The notes under the pieces were generated by a model that saw nothing but the letters and a program-made list of their open reading frames with translations, was not told where the DNA came from and ran no database searches. From Boesenbergia rotunda (Eukaryota; Streptophyta; Magnoliopsida; Zingiberales; Zingiberaceae): 64,000 nt of DNA. Location of the stretch: positions 1 through 64,000 of the forward strand of contig JAGFNQ010008317.1 of NCBI GenBank assembly GCA_024364735.1, written 5' to 3'. The position numbers were made by a program, and so were the translations under genes. Within the stretch, counting starts at the first letter, position 1. The number at the start of each line of letters is the position of its first letter. This document shows positions 44,527 to 56,018 of this stretch, piece after piece.

Positions 44527-45637
44527 AGCACACCTAGTGGGACTAGGTGAAGTCCAGGTGGATCGGGAAGATCGCACATTGGCAAGGTGGATGTCTACCG
44601 AGAGACTAGACCTAACTCGAGGGTTAGGCAAACTTGGTTGGGGACTATGTTAAGTCCTAGTTGAGAACTAGGCAAGGAAAAATCCAAGTCTGTCAAAGGG
44701 ATGATCAGACACTTGGTGAGGAAGTCCTAACAGGTCACGGTTGACCGGGGTTAGCAAGGGAACCCTAGACTTGTGCACACATGCTAGGGATGAGGTTAAA
44801 TAATTGACTAATCGATTGGTGTTGTTTTTTCACGAACAGAAGTCTTCTTATTTGATTGGGTGATCGATTAAGGAAGGAGTGAATCGATTGGGTAATCGAT
44901 TGGGAGAAATGGGTTGCGAGAATAGAAGATGGCTGAATCGATTGACCAATCAATTTGGCCTCCTCTTAATCGATTGGTCAATCGATTAAGGTATCCAGTA
45001 ATCGATTAGGCAATCGATTATAGTAGTACTACGCGAGAGCACAGAAAGGTGCTGAATCAATTCAGCAATCGATTAAGATCTTCTTAATCTATTGGCTAAT
45101 TGATTAAGCTTCAAAAAATAGCCGTTGAACGGCTAAGTCTGACGTGGTAATCGATTGGGTAATCGATTAGGGAACCCTAGGTTGCAGGTATATAGGGTTT
45201 TCACGCAGATTTGAAACGCAGTTCTTCGACAGCTCTTCGACACTTCTTCTCCTCCTTCATCATCATTTCAAGAGAAGTCTTGAAGCATAGTGTTGCTGCA
45301 TTTCCAAGGTTTTAGAGGCGTTTACAAGCTTGAAGAAAGCAAGAAAAGCAAAGAGAGCTAAGTTGTGTAAATCTTGTAAGATTTCTATTATGTTTGCTTA
45401 TTCTTGAGTGTTTCTTCTTGTAAGTTTGTAAGAGGTTTCTCCACCTCAAGAAGGAGATCTTTCATAGTGTATGAGAGAGTGAGGAAGAGCGAATCCTTGG
45501 ATTAGTCACCTCAAGGAGGTGGATACCAAGTAAAATCATGGTGTTAGCATTGCTCAAGTCTTCCGCCGCAACAAATCATCAACGAGCAAAGATCAGAGCT
45601 AATCACCTCCACTCTAGCTCTCCTACCAGTCCTAATA
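44527..45637 (+). mobile_element. E3-family LTR, 3' part
   Basis: Aligns with the E3 LTR from its CACCTAGTGGGACTAGG repeats to the end, where TCCTAACA is mutated to TCCTAATA. It carries the AATCGATT palindrome array (about 44800-45175), ending 20 bp before TATATAGG (45192). Its 5' part lies on the far side of the copia insertion and is not visible because of the N. Confidence 0.8.
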
Positions 45638-45876
45638 TAGGAGACTAAAAGACGTGATTACGTTAAAGAATAGTAAGCCGACCAAACCCACCCGAGTGGT
45701 GTTACGAATAAAAAGGTCGGGAGACCTTCCTCTCAAGCTTAGGGTAGGTCGACCGAGCGGAAGAAGTCATTTCTTTGTCAAAGCATTTCATTGATAAAGC
45801 CTCGAAGGCCAAAGACAACAACAAAAGGATTCTAAAATACAATTGAGGTAGTCTTAGGTAAAGGGGCTGAAGAGGT
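45638..45876 (-). other. 3' flank of the coiled-coil pseudogene
   Basis: Non-coding sequence after the stop of the next feature. AATGAAA-like and AATACA-like hexamers near 45790-45840 on the minus strand could serve as plant poly(A) signals, but this is weak. Confidence 0.35.
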
Positions 45877-46605
45877 CTAGGGGAGAAGCTCCCTGACCCG
45901 TGATAGCTTCACAGCATTCGGCGACAGGTCCTCGGGCAGATGCCTCACCTCCTTCAGTTGTTGAACCGTGCTTTCAACCCCGTACTTGAACATGTTGGCC
46001 GTTTGACGGACGAGCTGTTGACTGAAGGCCAGAGAGTTAATGTACTCTACTTGGTACGTCTCCAGCCGGGTAGGCTCCTCCACCTGGTAGGCCTTTAGAG
46101 CGGCCAACTCCTCCAGCAAGTGGGCGAGTTCGGTGTCACGGGCAGAGAGCTCAGTGGTCCAGATGACCAGTTGGTCTTCTAGGGCATGATGACTCTCCTC
46201 CTTGGCAATTAGGTTCGCCTCCTTGACCGTCAGATCAGAGTCCTTGATGACCAGCTCGGTGTTTTTGCTGGTCAAGGCCAACTGAGCTTGGTGGTATGAG
46301 GCGTTCTGCTCCTTCAGCTGAATAGCCAACGCCTTGGCCTCCGCTATCTTTTTATCTAAGTCTGACCGGGCACAGGCCTGGCAGGGCAACGTTGTTTTCT
46401 TTTGGCTGCCCAGATTATCCGTGCGGTTGAGAGCTTGGGCCGCCACTCGCTCGACTATCATCGGCCGACGCTTCTCTTCCTCAAGGCGTTTGTTGGCTTC
46501 CGCCAGTTGAGCCTTGAGCTCCACGACTTTCGAGCATAGAAGGTTGCTCCCTTCATCACCGGGCGGTAGAGCCGAGTGAGTTAAAGTGGTCTCCATCTCC
46601 TGCAC
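45877..46605 (-). CDS. Coiled-coil 3' part of a 'gypsy-type transposase' gene relic
   Basis: An open frame of 242 codons on the minus strand with strong heptad-like composition: LKAQLAEANKRLEEEKRR, then DLDKKIAEAKALAIQLKEQN and repeated (L/I)xxKexxLixKE units. It ends LSPNAVKLSRVRELLP. It is the C-terminal coiled coil of the plant protein family often annotated as 'transposase (putative), gypsy type', whose actual enzymatic role has not been shown. It is continuous with 46606-46979, which reads RELVACWEQRIMATHHRTP and shows an intron-like break (GT near 46758, pyrimidine-rich ...CAG near 46688). Upstream exons lie 15.6 kb away beyond E4 (62619-63316). The frame itself is open, but the gene as a whole is broken. 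Confidence 0.6.
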   Translation of the reverse strand: MQEMETTLTHSALPPGDEGSNLLCSKVVELKAQLAEANKRLEEEKRRPMIVERVAAQALNRTDNLGSQKKTTLPCQACARSDLDKKIAEAKALAIQLKEQNASYHQAQLALTSKNTELVIKDSDLTVKEANLIAKEESHHALEDQLVIWTTELSARDTELAHLLEELAALKAYQVEEPTRLETYQVEYINSLAFSQQLVRQTANMFKYGVESTVQQLKEVRHLPEDLSPNAVKLSRVRELLP

Positions 46606-46979
46606 CCGTCGTTCAGCTTCTCGTCGCCCCGAGCATTGAACACCAGGGGTTGAGTTACACCCTTATAAGCTACCCAGAACTGAAATAGCTGAAAAAAAAA
46701 TCTAAAGGTTAATACCTAGGAGCAGTCAACTGAGCCTACGGGGATTTTGAAAACATACTTGGGTGGCATCCATGAAAAAACTATCGGCTAAGCCAATCGG
46801 GGTTCGGTGGTGAGTGGCCATTATTCTCTGCTCCCAGCACGCCACTAGTTCCCTGTGCAGGCTTACATGCTGCACAGGGGTGGTAGAGGAGCTGACATCC
46901 ACTGAGGGGACTTCCAGATGGACGGGGTTGATGGTCAACTGAGCAGGCAGCTGGTGAAGAACCAGGACTGGCTAAGGTC
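46606..46979 (-). pseudogene. Upstream exon part of the split pseudogene
   Basis: Minus-strand reading gives LTINPVHLEVPSVDVSSSTT and RELVACWEQRIMATHHRTP, then LADSFFMDATQ and a likely splice donor GTATGT. A likely acceptor TTTTTTTTTCAG precedes a segment reading FQFWVAYKGVTQPLV, which then needs a frame change to join the coiled coil. The reading is cut by the E4 LTR at 46985. Confidence 0.55.
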
Positions 46980-46984
46980 TCGGG

Positions 46985-47989
46985 TGTTGGGACCTTGTCG
47001 GTTAGCTAGAGGGGGTGACTAGCTTTCTTCTCGATTTTCTTCCCCTACATGTGTTAGCAAGCACAAGCGGAAAACTAAACAATAATCTAAAATCAATGCT
47101 AACACAAACCGTTTACGTGGTTTGGAGAGAAAGCTCCTACTCCACAGCTGTCCGTAAGGTGGACGATCCCGATCCGTCGGTGGACGACTCCCCGGAAGAC
47201 CTCCGGCTAGCTCATGTAGCTCCTTATGGGTGGAGAAACCTCGCCACGACCCGCAACACTCTTCTGAGCACTTAGACTACTAGTTGGCCTTTAACCAACG
47301 CCAATTTCGTCAAAAACTCTCAGTCAAAACCAAGCTCTCTTAAATAGTGCTCTTTGCTGAGAAGACCGTTACCAGTCGACTGGTCAATCACCAGTCGACT
47401 GGTGCCACTAGGATTCGAACGTTACAGTCCAACGTTTGAATTTCAGCTGTCATCAGTCGACTGATCTTTCTGTAGGCTTCATCAGTCGACTGATCCAAGC
47501 ATCAGTCAACTGGTCCAATTCCAAACCTAAAGTTTTCCTTCCCGAGTACATTTCTCTCAGCACTCAAACCCTAGGATTTCCTTCCCAAGTACAATTCCCT
47601 CAGCACTCGACCCCTCACGACACAGTTGACTCTCCATTCAGCAGCCTCGACCTGTTGCCTTCAAGCCATCTTCGACTTTGGCTCTCGTCCCTCGGATGCA
47701 TGCAAGCACATGACCTATCTCCCATGCCATCCTTCGCGTATGCCTCGAAGTTCGCTTTCCTCGGCTCATCGTCCCTGTTTTGTCCACGGTCCCTCGGATG
47801 TATACAAGCCCACGGCTTGTCTCCTCACACCATCCTTCACCGGACCCGGATCCGTCCAACTAAGTCCATGTGTATCCTGCAAACATACATACTCAAATAC
47901 ACATATCAAATACAAGGGTGAACCTAACTTAAACCCTTTACCCAAACATCAAAACACATGGTCACTCCGGAGCATAGATTGCCCCTACA
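46985..47989 (-). mobile_element. E4 3' LTR
   Basis: A 1005-bp LTR, on the minus strand TGTAGGGGCAATC...GGTCCCAACA. CAGTCGACTG-type palindromes lie at 47371-47520. The TATA-like CTATTTA (minus; plus TAAATAG 47341-47347) is 23 bp downstream of the last palindrome. Open frames in both directions inside it are LTR sequence and are not genes. Confidence 0.85.
47341..47347 (-). promoter_or_regulatory. E4 LTR TATA-like box
   Basis: Minus-strand CTATTTAAGAG. The E5 LTRs have CTATTTAAAGG at the same place. It lies 23 bp from the promoter-proximal palindrome pair. Confidence 0.5.
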
Positions 47990-48006
47990 ATCTCCCCCTT
48001 TTTGAT
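47990..48006 (-). other. E4 polypurine tract
   Basis: On the minus strand CAAAAAGGGGGAGAT directly precedes TGTAGGGGCAATC, the LTR start. It is almost identical to the E3 tract. Confidence 0.85.
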
Positions 48007-49011
48007 GTTTAGCAATACGTTTAAGTTAGGGAAAACAAATAGCAAATATAATTCTAATAACCATTTGGACTTACGTTGCCAAGACTTCACCTTGGACCTA
48101 CACCGCCAATGCATGTGCAATGCAAACATGCATGGATCCTATCACAATGTATCCTCACACCTAAACCTCCCTAATGAGTTAGGATTTTTACCAAACTGGG
48201 CTTTTTAAAACCTCTCCAAGGCTCCCCCTACATTGGACTTACAAAGGCTTTTCAAGAACCTCTCCAAGGTTCCCCTTTTGCCAAGAAATGAGTAACAATG
48301 CTCCCCCTTTACCTAAGCTCCCCCTTGACCTAGGATTTCTTGCAAAGGCGTGTCTGATTTCCCACTTAAACCTAACACTTCTCCCCCTTTGCCACATATC
48401 AAAAAGGACTCCAACAATTTCCCTCTTATTAAATCATTTGACCTCTAATGGTCATAAACACAGTGTATTAACCCTCCATAAGATTATACACTTGTTTTAT
48501 ATTATTACGACACTTGTCGATTGCTGAAAAATAATTTCAGCCTGTATCAGTCGACTGTCCTCTGAATCAATCGACTGGTACCTTGAAAACCTCATTTTCA
48601 GCATTTCTGACCCAATTTCAGAAATGCACCAGAAATTCTACAAATCTCCAAAAATTCCCAAATTTTGTAAAGAAGTTTGTGGTACCCGTGTCTACTTAGG
48701 AAAAATACATTCAACCATGTATCTATCACCAATCCCAAGATTGACACAAAACCCAAAATTAGCTAAATGGTTCAATTGAACCTTGACCAAAAGTACTAGT
48801 TTTGGCCTTTTCTTGGTGTCTCTGCCCAAACCAAACCACAATACATCCCTAGCATTTGTTTATATGGCATCTACACATCAAAACCCAACTTTCATGCAAT
48901 ATGACCTCAATGTCATATTTTCATGCATGAAACTCAAACTCATTATGCCAAATCCCTAGGATTGAGACTTCAAACCCATATCCACATCCTTTGGCACACT
49001 TCATGACCTAT
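48007..49011 (-). other. Non-coding 3' internal region of E4
   Basis: No pol motif. It contains the LTR word again: TCAGTCGACTGTCC and TCAATCGACTGGT at 48545-48577. Next to it are TTTTGTA, CAGAAATG and AGAATTTCTGG blocks that recur next to the palindromes in E3 and E5. CTCCCCCTT runs at 48225-48420 (purine-rich on the coding strand) resemble extra polypurine tracts. Confidence 0.65.
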
Positions 49012-50585
49012 CTAGCCTTCCGAGAGAAATCCTCCCGGGATCCATAGACCATGGGTCACATCTTGACTTCTAGAGCTCCCCCTTGAGATCTTAGCCTTAG
49101 CCACCTCTGGTGACTTTTGGCCTACACCCTTAACCTTCTTAACCTCAGACCCCTTGTCCTTAGTTAAAACTTTCTTCTTGCTTTTAAATGACATCCCCTT
49201 ATCATTTTTGGACTTTCCCTCCTTGCCATAGTTATATGCTACCCTAGCATATTTCTTTTCATTGGCATCGGAGAATTTTGATTGGTATCCTAGACCCGAT
49301 CTATCATTGTTGGAATTTTGACTACCCAATCTCATACCTAAACCCTTAGATCCAATAGTGAATCTATTTAGGGTTTTCTCCATTTCTTCAAGTCTTGCCC
49401 TCAAGACTTAATTTTCCAACTCTAGAGCTCTAACGCTAGAGTCAATATGTCCACCTTGGACATTCCTAGACCTGCCTACTTTCCTAGGCATATGTCTCCC
49501 CTTCTTGGGATTTGTGCCTTGATCATTAACCACCTTCCTTCCCTTAGGCATGGTAGTTTGGGTCTTTCTTGGTCTAGCTTTGGGTAATGATTTCCTAGAA
49601 TTATCTACCTTGTTAACCCTATTCCTATCATCATACCTAAATCCATGATTATTCTTAACAAGCATATAAGAATTGGAAATTGGATTTAATTTTAAATAAG
49701 GAATTATCTTCCCTTTTACCTTTGAAGCTCCCCCTTGACTTGAGCTCCTCTTCTTTTTCAATTTCTTCAAGTGCGCCCATTTCTTGATTTCTCCTTTCTT
49801 TGGGCACTTGGTGTGGTAGTGTCCATGCTCACCACACGTGAAGCAAATTATATGCTTTTATCCTTCTTTGCTTCATCCCTACAAGTCATGTTAGTTTTCA
49901 AACTATTTGAATTGAGTTTAGGGTTTACCTCCTTTTTCTTACCCAATGGACACTTGTCCTTGTAGTGTCCCTTTTGATTGCACACAAAGTAAATTATGTG
50001 ATCCTTTGATTTTGCTTTGATAGAGGTGGAAGCTTCTTCTCGCTCCAACATTGAGGATGGTCTCTCCTCCCCCTCAATCCTTTAAGTGGAGACTTCTTCT
50101 ATTTCTTCCTCACTTGAGGATGTGGATGATTCTACCTTCTCCTCCTCTTCGGATGTTGAACTTGACTCAACTTCCGATTGGTCCTTCTCCTTCTCTTGGA
50201 CCAATGACCCCTCTTCCTTGGGCTCTTCTTCTCCTTGTCTTTGTGTCGAATTTTCATGCAAAGCTATCACCTTTCTCCATAGCTCATATGTATTCTTGTA
50301 TTCTCCTACATTTGACACAATATATGAAGGTAATAAATTTAATACAATTCTAGTTACCTCTTTATCCGCCTCTGCTTCCTCCGTTTGATCCTTTGTCTAA
50401 TACCGAGGCCAAAGGCGTTTTCCCTTATTGTTCATTGGAGCTTCAAATGGAACCTCCAATGCGGTCTAATGATCCCAATCCATTTCGAACCACATCTCCA
50501 ACCGCTTCCTCCAATAATCGAAGTCATCTCGGTCGTATGGAGGTGAAATCCGAATATCCCATCCTAGCGGTCCTTCCGAGTCCAT
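49012..50585 (-). pseudogene. gag-like ORF of E4, degraded
   Basis: Starts at the ATG at 50585 (MDSEGPLGWDIRISPPYDRD, DYWRKRLEMWFEMDWDH). Two TAG stops follow, each at a position where Trp is expected. The gag core (ADKEVTRIVLNLLPSYIVSN, EYKNTYELWRKVIALHE) and an acidic Ser/Glu linker follow, then an in-frame TAA near 50083. The first zinc knuckle has lost its first Cys (YFVCNQKGHYKDKC). A frameshift near 49862 leads to the second, intact knuckle CFTCGEHGHYHTKC, then a Lys-rich region and, after one more TAA near 49405, a coiled-coil-like segment (VLRARLEEMEKTLNR) and the end THGLWIPGGFLSEG. The order is the same as in E3 and E5. No enzyme domain follows. Confidence 0.75.
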
Positions 50586-50638
50586 CTTCCTCTAGCTTTT
50601 TGTTCTCCCGGCGGTTAGTCCGTAGATGAGCGAACCTT

Positions 50639-50650
50639 GCTCTGATACCA
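50639..50650 (-). other. E4 primer-binding site
   Basis: Minus-strand TGGTATCAGAGC, the exact initiator tRNA-Met complement, two bases from the LTR end at 50653. Confidence 0.85.
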
Positions 50651-50652
50651 AT

Positions 50653-51530
50653 TGTTGGGATGTTGTCGTTTAGCTAGAGGAGGGGGGGTGAATAGCTTTC
50701 ATCTCAATTTTCTTCCCCTACATATGTTAGTAAGCGCAAGCGGAAAACTAAACAATAATCTAAAACCAATGCTAACACAAATCATTTACGTGGTTCGGAG
50801 AGAAAGCTCCTACTCCATGGTTGTCCGTAAGGTGGACGATCCCAATCCGTCGGTGGATGACTCCCCGAAAGACCTCCGGCTAGCTCGTGTAGCTCATTAT
50901 GGGTGGAGAAATCTCGCCACAACCCGCAACACTCTTCTGAGCACTTAGACTACTAATTGACCTTTAACCAAAGCCAATTTCGTCAAAAACTCTTAGCCAA
51001 AACCGAGCTCTCTTAAATAGAGCTCTTTTCTAAGAAGACCGTTACCAGTTGACTGGTCAAGCACTAGTCGAGTGGTGCCACTAAGATTCGAACATTACAA
51101 CCCAACGTTTGAATTCCAACTCCCATCAGTCGACTGATCTTTCTGCGAGCTTCATCAATCGACTGGTCCACTTCCAAACCTAAGGTTTCCCTTCCTGAGT
51201 GCATTTCTCTCAGCACTCGAACCCTAGGATTTCCTTCCCGAGTACAATTCCCTTAGCACTCGACCCCTCATGACTCAGTTGACTCTCCATTCAGCAGCCT
51301 CGACCAGTTGCCTTTAAGCCCTCTTCGACTTTGGCTCTCGTCCCTCGGATGCATGCAAGCCCACGACCTGTCTCCCATGCCATCCTTCACGTATGCCTCG
51401 AAGTTCGCTTCCCTCGGCTCATCGTCTCTGCTTTGTCCACGGTCTCTCGGATGCATACAAGCCCACGGCTTGTCTCCTCACACCATCCTTCACCGGACCC
51501 GGAGCCGTCCAACTAAGTCCATATGTATCC
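50653..51530 (-). mobile_element. E4 5' LTR, main part
   Basis: Matches 46985-47870 of the 3' LTR with about 10% differences. Palindromes lie at 51045-51165, several of them decayed (ACTAGTCGAGTGG, CAATCGACTGG). It is cut at 51530 by E5; TATCC 51526-51530 is the target duplication and the LTR continues at 62502. Confidence 0.85.
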
Positions 51531-52342
51531 TTTTAGATCGTTGACAGCTTGCTAGAGGGAGGGTGAATATCAACTTTTCGTTTTCTTCCTACAATTGTTA
51601 GTGCGCAAGTGGAAAATACTAAGTTAAAACAAAACTAACAACTGAGACACACCTATTTACGTGGTTCGGAGATAGAACTCCTACTCCACGGCTACTCGTA
51701 AGGTGGGTGATCCCTAATTCGTCGGTGGATTCCCCGGAGCGACTTCGGCTAGAACTCGTAGCTCCTTGTGGGTGGAGAAACCTCTCCACAAGCTCTGGAC
51801 ACTACCTGAGTACAATAGGCTACTAACAAGCTTTGACCAAGCAAGTTTCACCAAAGAACAGTAGCCTTAAACGAGCTCCTTTAAATAGAGCTCGAGTAGT
51901 AAATGGCCACTACCAGTCGACTACCCCTGGGGCAGTCGACTGGTCCCACTCAAATACGACCGTTACAGCCAACGTTCGAATCCCCAGCCATTACCAGTCG
52001 ACTGCTCCCAAAGCAGTCGACTGGTCATTTACTAAGCCTAGGGTTACACTCCCCGAGTACATTTCTCTCCGTACTCGAACCCTTCCGGCTTATTCCCTAA
52101 GTACAATCACTCACACTCGGACCCTCACAACCTGGTCAACTCTTCACCAGCAGCCTCGACTGTTGCCTTTACGCCCTCTTCGTCTTCAGCCCTCGTCCCT
52201 CAGATGCGCACACAAGCCACCAACTTGCCTCCATACCATCCTTCACATACGCCTCAAAGTGCGCGTCCCTCGGCTCATCGTCCCTGCTATCCATGGTCCC
52301 TCGGATGCGCACACAAGCCTCCAGCTTGCCTCCATGCCACCC

Positions 52343-54603
52343 TGTTAGTGATATGAGAGAAGTGTCCTAAGGCAATCGTCTTATGATTGTAAAACATTTA
52401 TTTTAATAAATGATAATTCACTATTTGAGTATACATGCTTGTGTATTTGATTGGGATCTTAAACTCATCTACTGAATGTCCGCAATACAACTCACAGCAT
52501 AAGAGAATTTGTGATGGGATCACAACTAGTGATTATCTCTAAATGCGCAAATGTGAAGTATTGAAAATATCCCTAGTCGATGAATTGATAAATACGGACA
52601 CAATCAATTCTGTTGAGACTAGCATGGGTTATTCTCTAATTAGCTGATTCTCACTGGCTGGTGACATTGGGATGTCCGGAGATAAACATGGATGCTAGTT
52701 AAGGGAACTAGTTCATTGGAGTGACTAGCTGTAAAATTTCATATGGAATCTATATATAGAAATGTCAATGAAGTTCTTACTGCGGCTTAAGTGCGATGTT
52801 CCTTTGACGTGCGGTGTTCAAGTCATCTTGGACATGGAGACTTATACTTTAACATCTTAAGCAAGCATCTCCAAGGAGGTGTGGACCCAGGATGATTGGG
52901 TATAAGCTGAAGTGCCCGAAGATGTTTGAACAGCCTACAATGGATTCACCACTCCTTGCGAGGAGATGTATACCCAGGCCTATCGTCGGATTGTTACTCA
53001 AAGCCTCTGGCCAGAGCATATCATGTTTAGAGTGCGAGTCTCTAAAATACATGAGAGTAATTAGAAATCCAAAGGACGAGAAAGATACTACTTGGGCTAG
53101 GTGTGACGTAGTCAGTCTAGTGGGGACTGACACAAACAGACCATGTCCTGAACCAAGTGGGTATAAGATGGTGAAGGGAATGAGGCACGATTCATTAGAG
53201 CTGCTGAAGGGTTTCAGAATTACTTCTGAGGTCAAATCGTTGATCTTTCGATTAATTGGGGGTCATGATGTACTACTAGGTGCCACTCATGACCGTTCTA
53301 TAATTGGTTAATTATAGACAGCCAACATAAATGGAAAGCCTATTTAGTCACACGCACTACGAGTAATCCGAGGGATTTAAAACGAGTTGAAAATTAGATT
53401 TTCCGATCAAGAGAAATAAGTCGAATCTGAGTTAATCAGAGGCGCAACGGAAACTAAAAATGGCTAAGCCTTTTGAAGGCTTATTGGGCGAATTAAATGA
53501 GTTTAATTCGCGATCGGTTCGGCTTGGTTTGGCCGACCAAAGAGGGTGTCAAACCCCTTTGGTTTGGTCGGCCACATCAAGGGGAAGAAACCAATTTATT
53601 TGGTTTAATTAATAAAATAAATCTAGCGTGATTTGTTTTATAAATTATGGATAAATAAATTTGTGTAAAGAAATTTATATAAATAAATTTATAGAAATTT
53701 ATTCTTTTATGGAAATTAAAATGATCCATGAAATGGTTTATTTTAATTTTATAAAATCAATTATGAATTGATTTTTCCATAATAAAAAAGTTTATAAATT
53801 TCTTATAAAATTTATTCCATAATAAAAGGAGAAGAAGTATTTGTTTTATTATAAAATTAGTTATAATAAAACTTGGTTTAAACGGAATAATTCATAAGAG
53901 AATTTATAGGATAAATTTGTTATGAAAATTCCGTTAAGAGGAGACTTGGCAAGGGAGAGATTACTATATAAAGGAACCAAGGCTAGGCTTAAGTTCCTTG
54001 ATCAATAGAGTAATCAAGAGATTAACTCTCTCCCTCTCTCTCTCTTATTCTCTTCCTCTCTTCTCTATTCCCCTAGGGTCGGCGCCCCTAGCAACCCCTA
54101 GGGCCGGCGCACCTTCTTCTCCATTAGTTGCCGTGAGCCAACAACACCGAGGAGAAGCCAACCAAGAAGAAGAAGAAGCGGATTACATCTCCTTCCTTCC
54201 CGGAATTTTGATTCCGTTAACTTGGTGGTTAGTTTCCTTTCTTCTCTCTTGTTCTTCTAGTTGTGACAATAGAGAATCTAGTAGTTCTCGTCGGCACAAA
54301 ACTCGTGACTTTGCGAAGTCATCCCGAAGAGAACTCAGCGTGGACGCGAATAGAGGCGAAGCTTCCAAGGGACGCTAGGGTTGGATCTCGTCCCTTACTT
54401 CGAGTTACGCGAGGTACTTGGTAAATTAGTTTACTTTTCCGCAAAGTTTTATTTTATGATCATGTCCACACACCATAAGGTTGCATGCTAGATACGTGGT
54501 TAGAATAATTTGTGAAATTATTTTATGCTAATTCTTCCGCTGCACGTAAAAATTTAGAATTTTACGAACCCGTATCCTTGTCAACATGCACCCGGTCCCA
54601 ACA
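52343..54603 (+). mobile_element. Solo copia-type LTR with CACCC duplication
   Basis: A complete 2261-bp LTR, TGTTAGTGATATGAG...CCCGGTCCCAACA, with exact target duplication CACCC (52338-52342, 54604-54608). No internal region. A TATA box ACTATATAAAGG at 53963-53974 is followed by a GC-rich leader. The fragment at 1-399 belongs to the same family. A 126-codon frame at 53998-54378 lies in the leader and shows no domain. Confidence 0.92.
53963..53974 (+). promoter_or_regulatory. TATA box of the solo copia-type LTR
   Basis: ACTATATAAAGG, about 640 bp before the LTR end, upstream of a (CT)-rich leader at 54020-54070. Confidence 0.65.
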
Positions 54604-54755
54604 CACCCTTCACCTGAAGACAGTAACCAAGTCTATGTGTACCTGCAAACCTGCACACTCACATACACATATATGTCTACCCTAACTTAATCATATTGAC
54701 CACACACATCAAAACCATGATCCTCCAGATCATACCTGGGCCGATTGCTCCAACA

Positions 54756-56018
54756 ATCTCTCCCTTTTTGATGTGTGGTAATACGTTTAAGTTAGGTAAA
54801 CAAAACATCATAACAATAGCAATTGAAAATTAAAGCATAACAAACAAGAGGCAACCTCCCCCTTAACCTATGCTTTCTCCCAATTTTCAATTCTCACCAC
54901 AACACAAGAAGTTAAGTTCTACCCAACTTAACACCACAACACCAAGTTAAGTTCTACCCAACTTAACATCAAACACTTTCTTTTGTCAAGTTAAACCTAA
55001 CTTAACACTCAAGTTCTCCCCCTTTAACACCATCAAAAAGATTGCCCCAAATAATCCTAACCTTAGTGCCAAAAAGAACTCACCAGATTTCTGAAAAACC
55101 CCTCAGAAATCAACAAATCTCAATCTACCTGAGACATCAATCGACTGCCCCCAGGGCAGTCAACTGATACTGTAAATTCTAAATTTCCAGCCCAAATTCA
55201 GAAACCTCTAGAAAATTCTAGAAATCCGAAAAAATGTAAAATTTTGCAAGCACATTTATTAGGATATACTCTATCCTAGAAAAATATAATTCCATGAAAA
55301 ATATCAAATGTGCTTGACTTTTGGTACAAACTCGAATTTTCTCAAAACTTGACATTTTGTATCAACTTTTAAACCTCTACATGATTCCATGTGTTTGTCC
55401 AAACCATCCATCTTAATTCTACACATGAAATTGCCCTCAATACTTCCCTTTTTCTTATGTATTCTCAATACGATACAAATCTCCCCCTATTTATCTCTTA
55501 CCCCTAGATACATATACATGATCCTTCCTTAAATTCTATAATATCAACAACACTTCATTCCATACACTTATCATTTAATATCAACCAATGAATTTAAGCA
55601 ATACAACCAACATGAAACCATGACATAAGATTTCAAAATATATCATGAAAGTATAAACAAAGATTGTAAGTTAAAATCATATCTTATAATTTAATAGCAA
55701 TGCATACATTTCAAATAGCATTCAATTCGTGACATAAGAATAGCATAAAGTAACATGAAAGCACAAGCAAAGATATTTCATTTTTGACTAAAAAAACATA
55801 GAGAAAGTCATAAGGGTCATGACCCCAAAATATTTAAGGTTTTACAATTTTCAAATGAGTATTTGAGAGATAAAATATAACATCAAACAATGCACTCTCA
55901 ACACTAAGCTCATCAGATGAGATAAGATCAAATCCAAGCTACTGCATGTCATCATTGTCTAGAGGAGGAGGAGGAGGAGGAGGAGGAGGAGCCTGATACA
56001 TAATGTGCAGCTGCCGTA
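54756..56018 (-). other. Non-coding 3' internal region of E5
   Basis: Begins with the polypurine tract (minus CATCAAAAAGGGAGAGAT, 54756-54773). The LTR word appears once more as TCAATCGACTGCCCCCAGGG plus CAGTCAACTG at 55137-55168. A (GGA)n run is at 55960-55991. The rest is AT-rich with no coding signal. Confidence 0.65.

Larger units (their letters stand above)
51531..54755 (-). mobile_element. E5 3' LTR, split by a solo copia-type LTR
   Basis: LTR segments 51531-52342 and 54609-54755 (net ~0.96 kb). Palindromes are at 51912-51943 and 51992-52023: CAGTCGACTG pairs separated by short complementary spacers. The TATA-like TTTAAATAG (plus 51880-51888) is 22 bp away. The end on the minus strand is TGTTGGAGCAATCGG. 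Confidence 0.85.

Noticed and set aside
47015..47921. Frames of 86-161 codons in the E4 LTR, with similar ones at 50652-50948 and 51833-52348
   Set aside because: They follow the LTR sequence, run antisense to the element and are interrupted in related LTRs.
53998..54378. A 126-codon frame with hydrophobic stretches
   Set aside because: It lies in the leader of the solo copia-type LTR, downstream of the TATA box. The hydrophobic look comes from CT-rich simple sequence.
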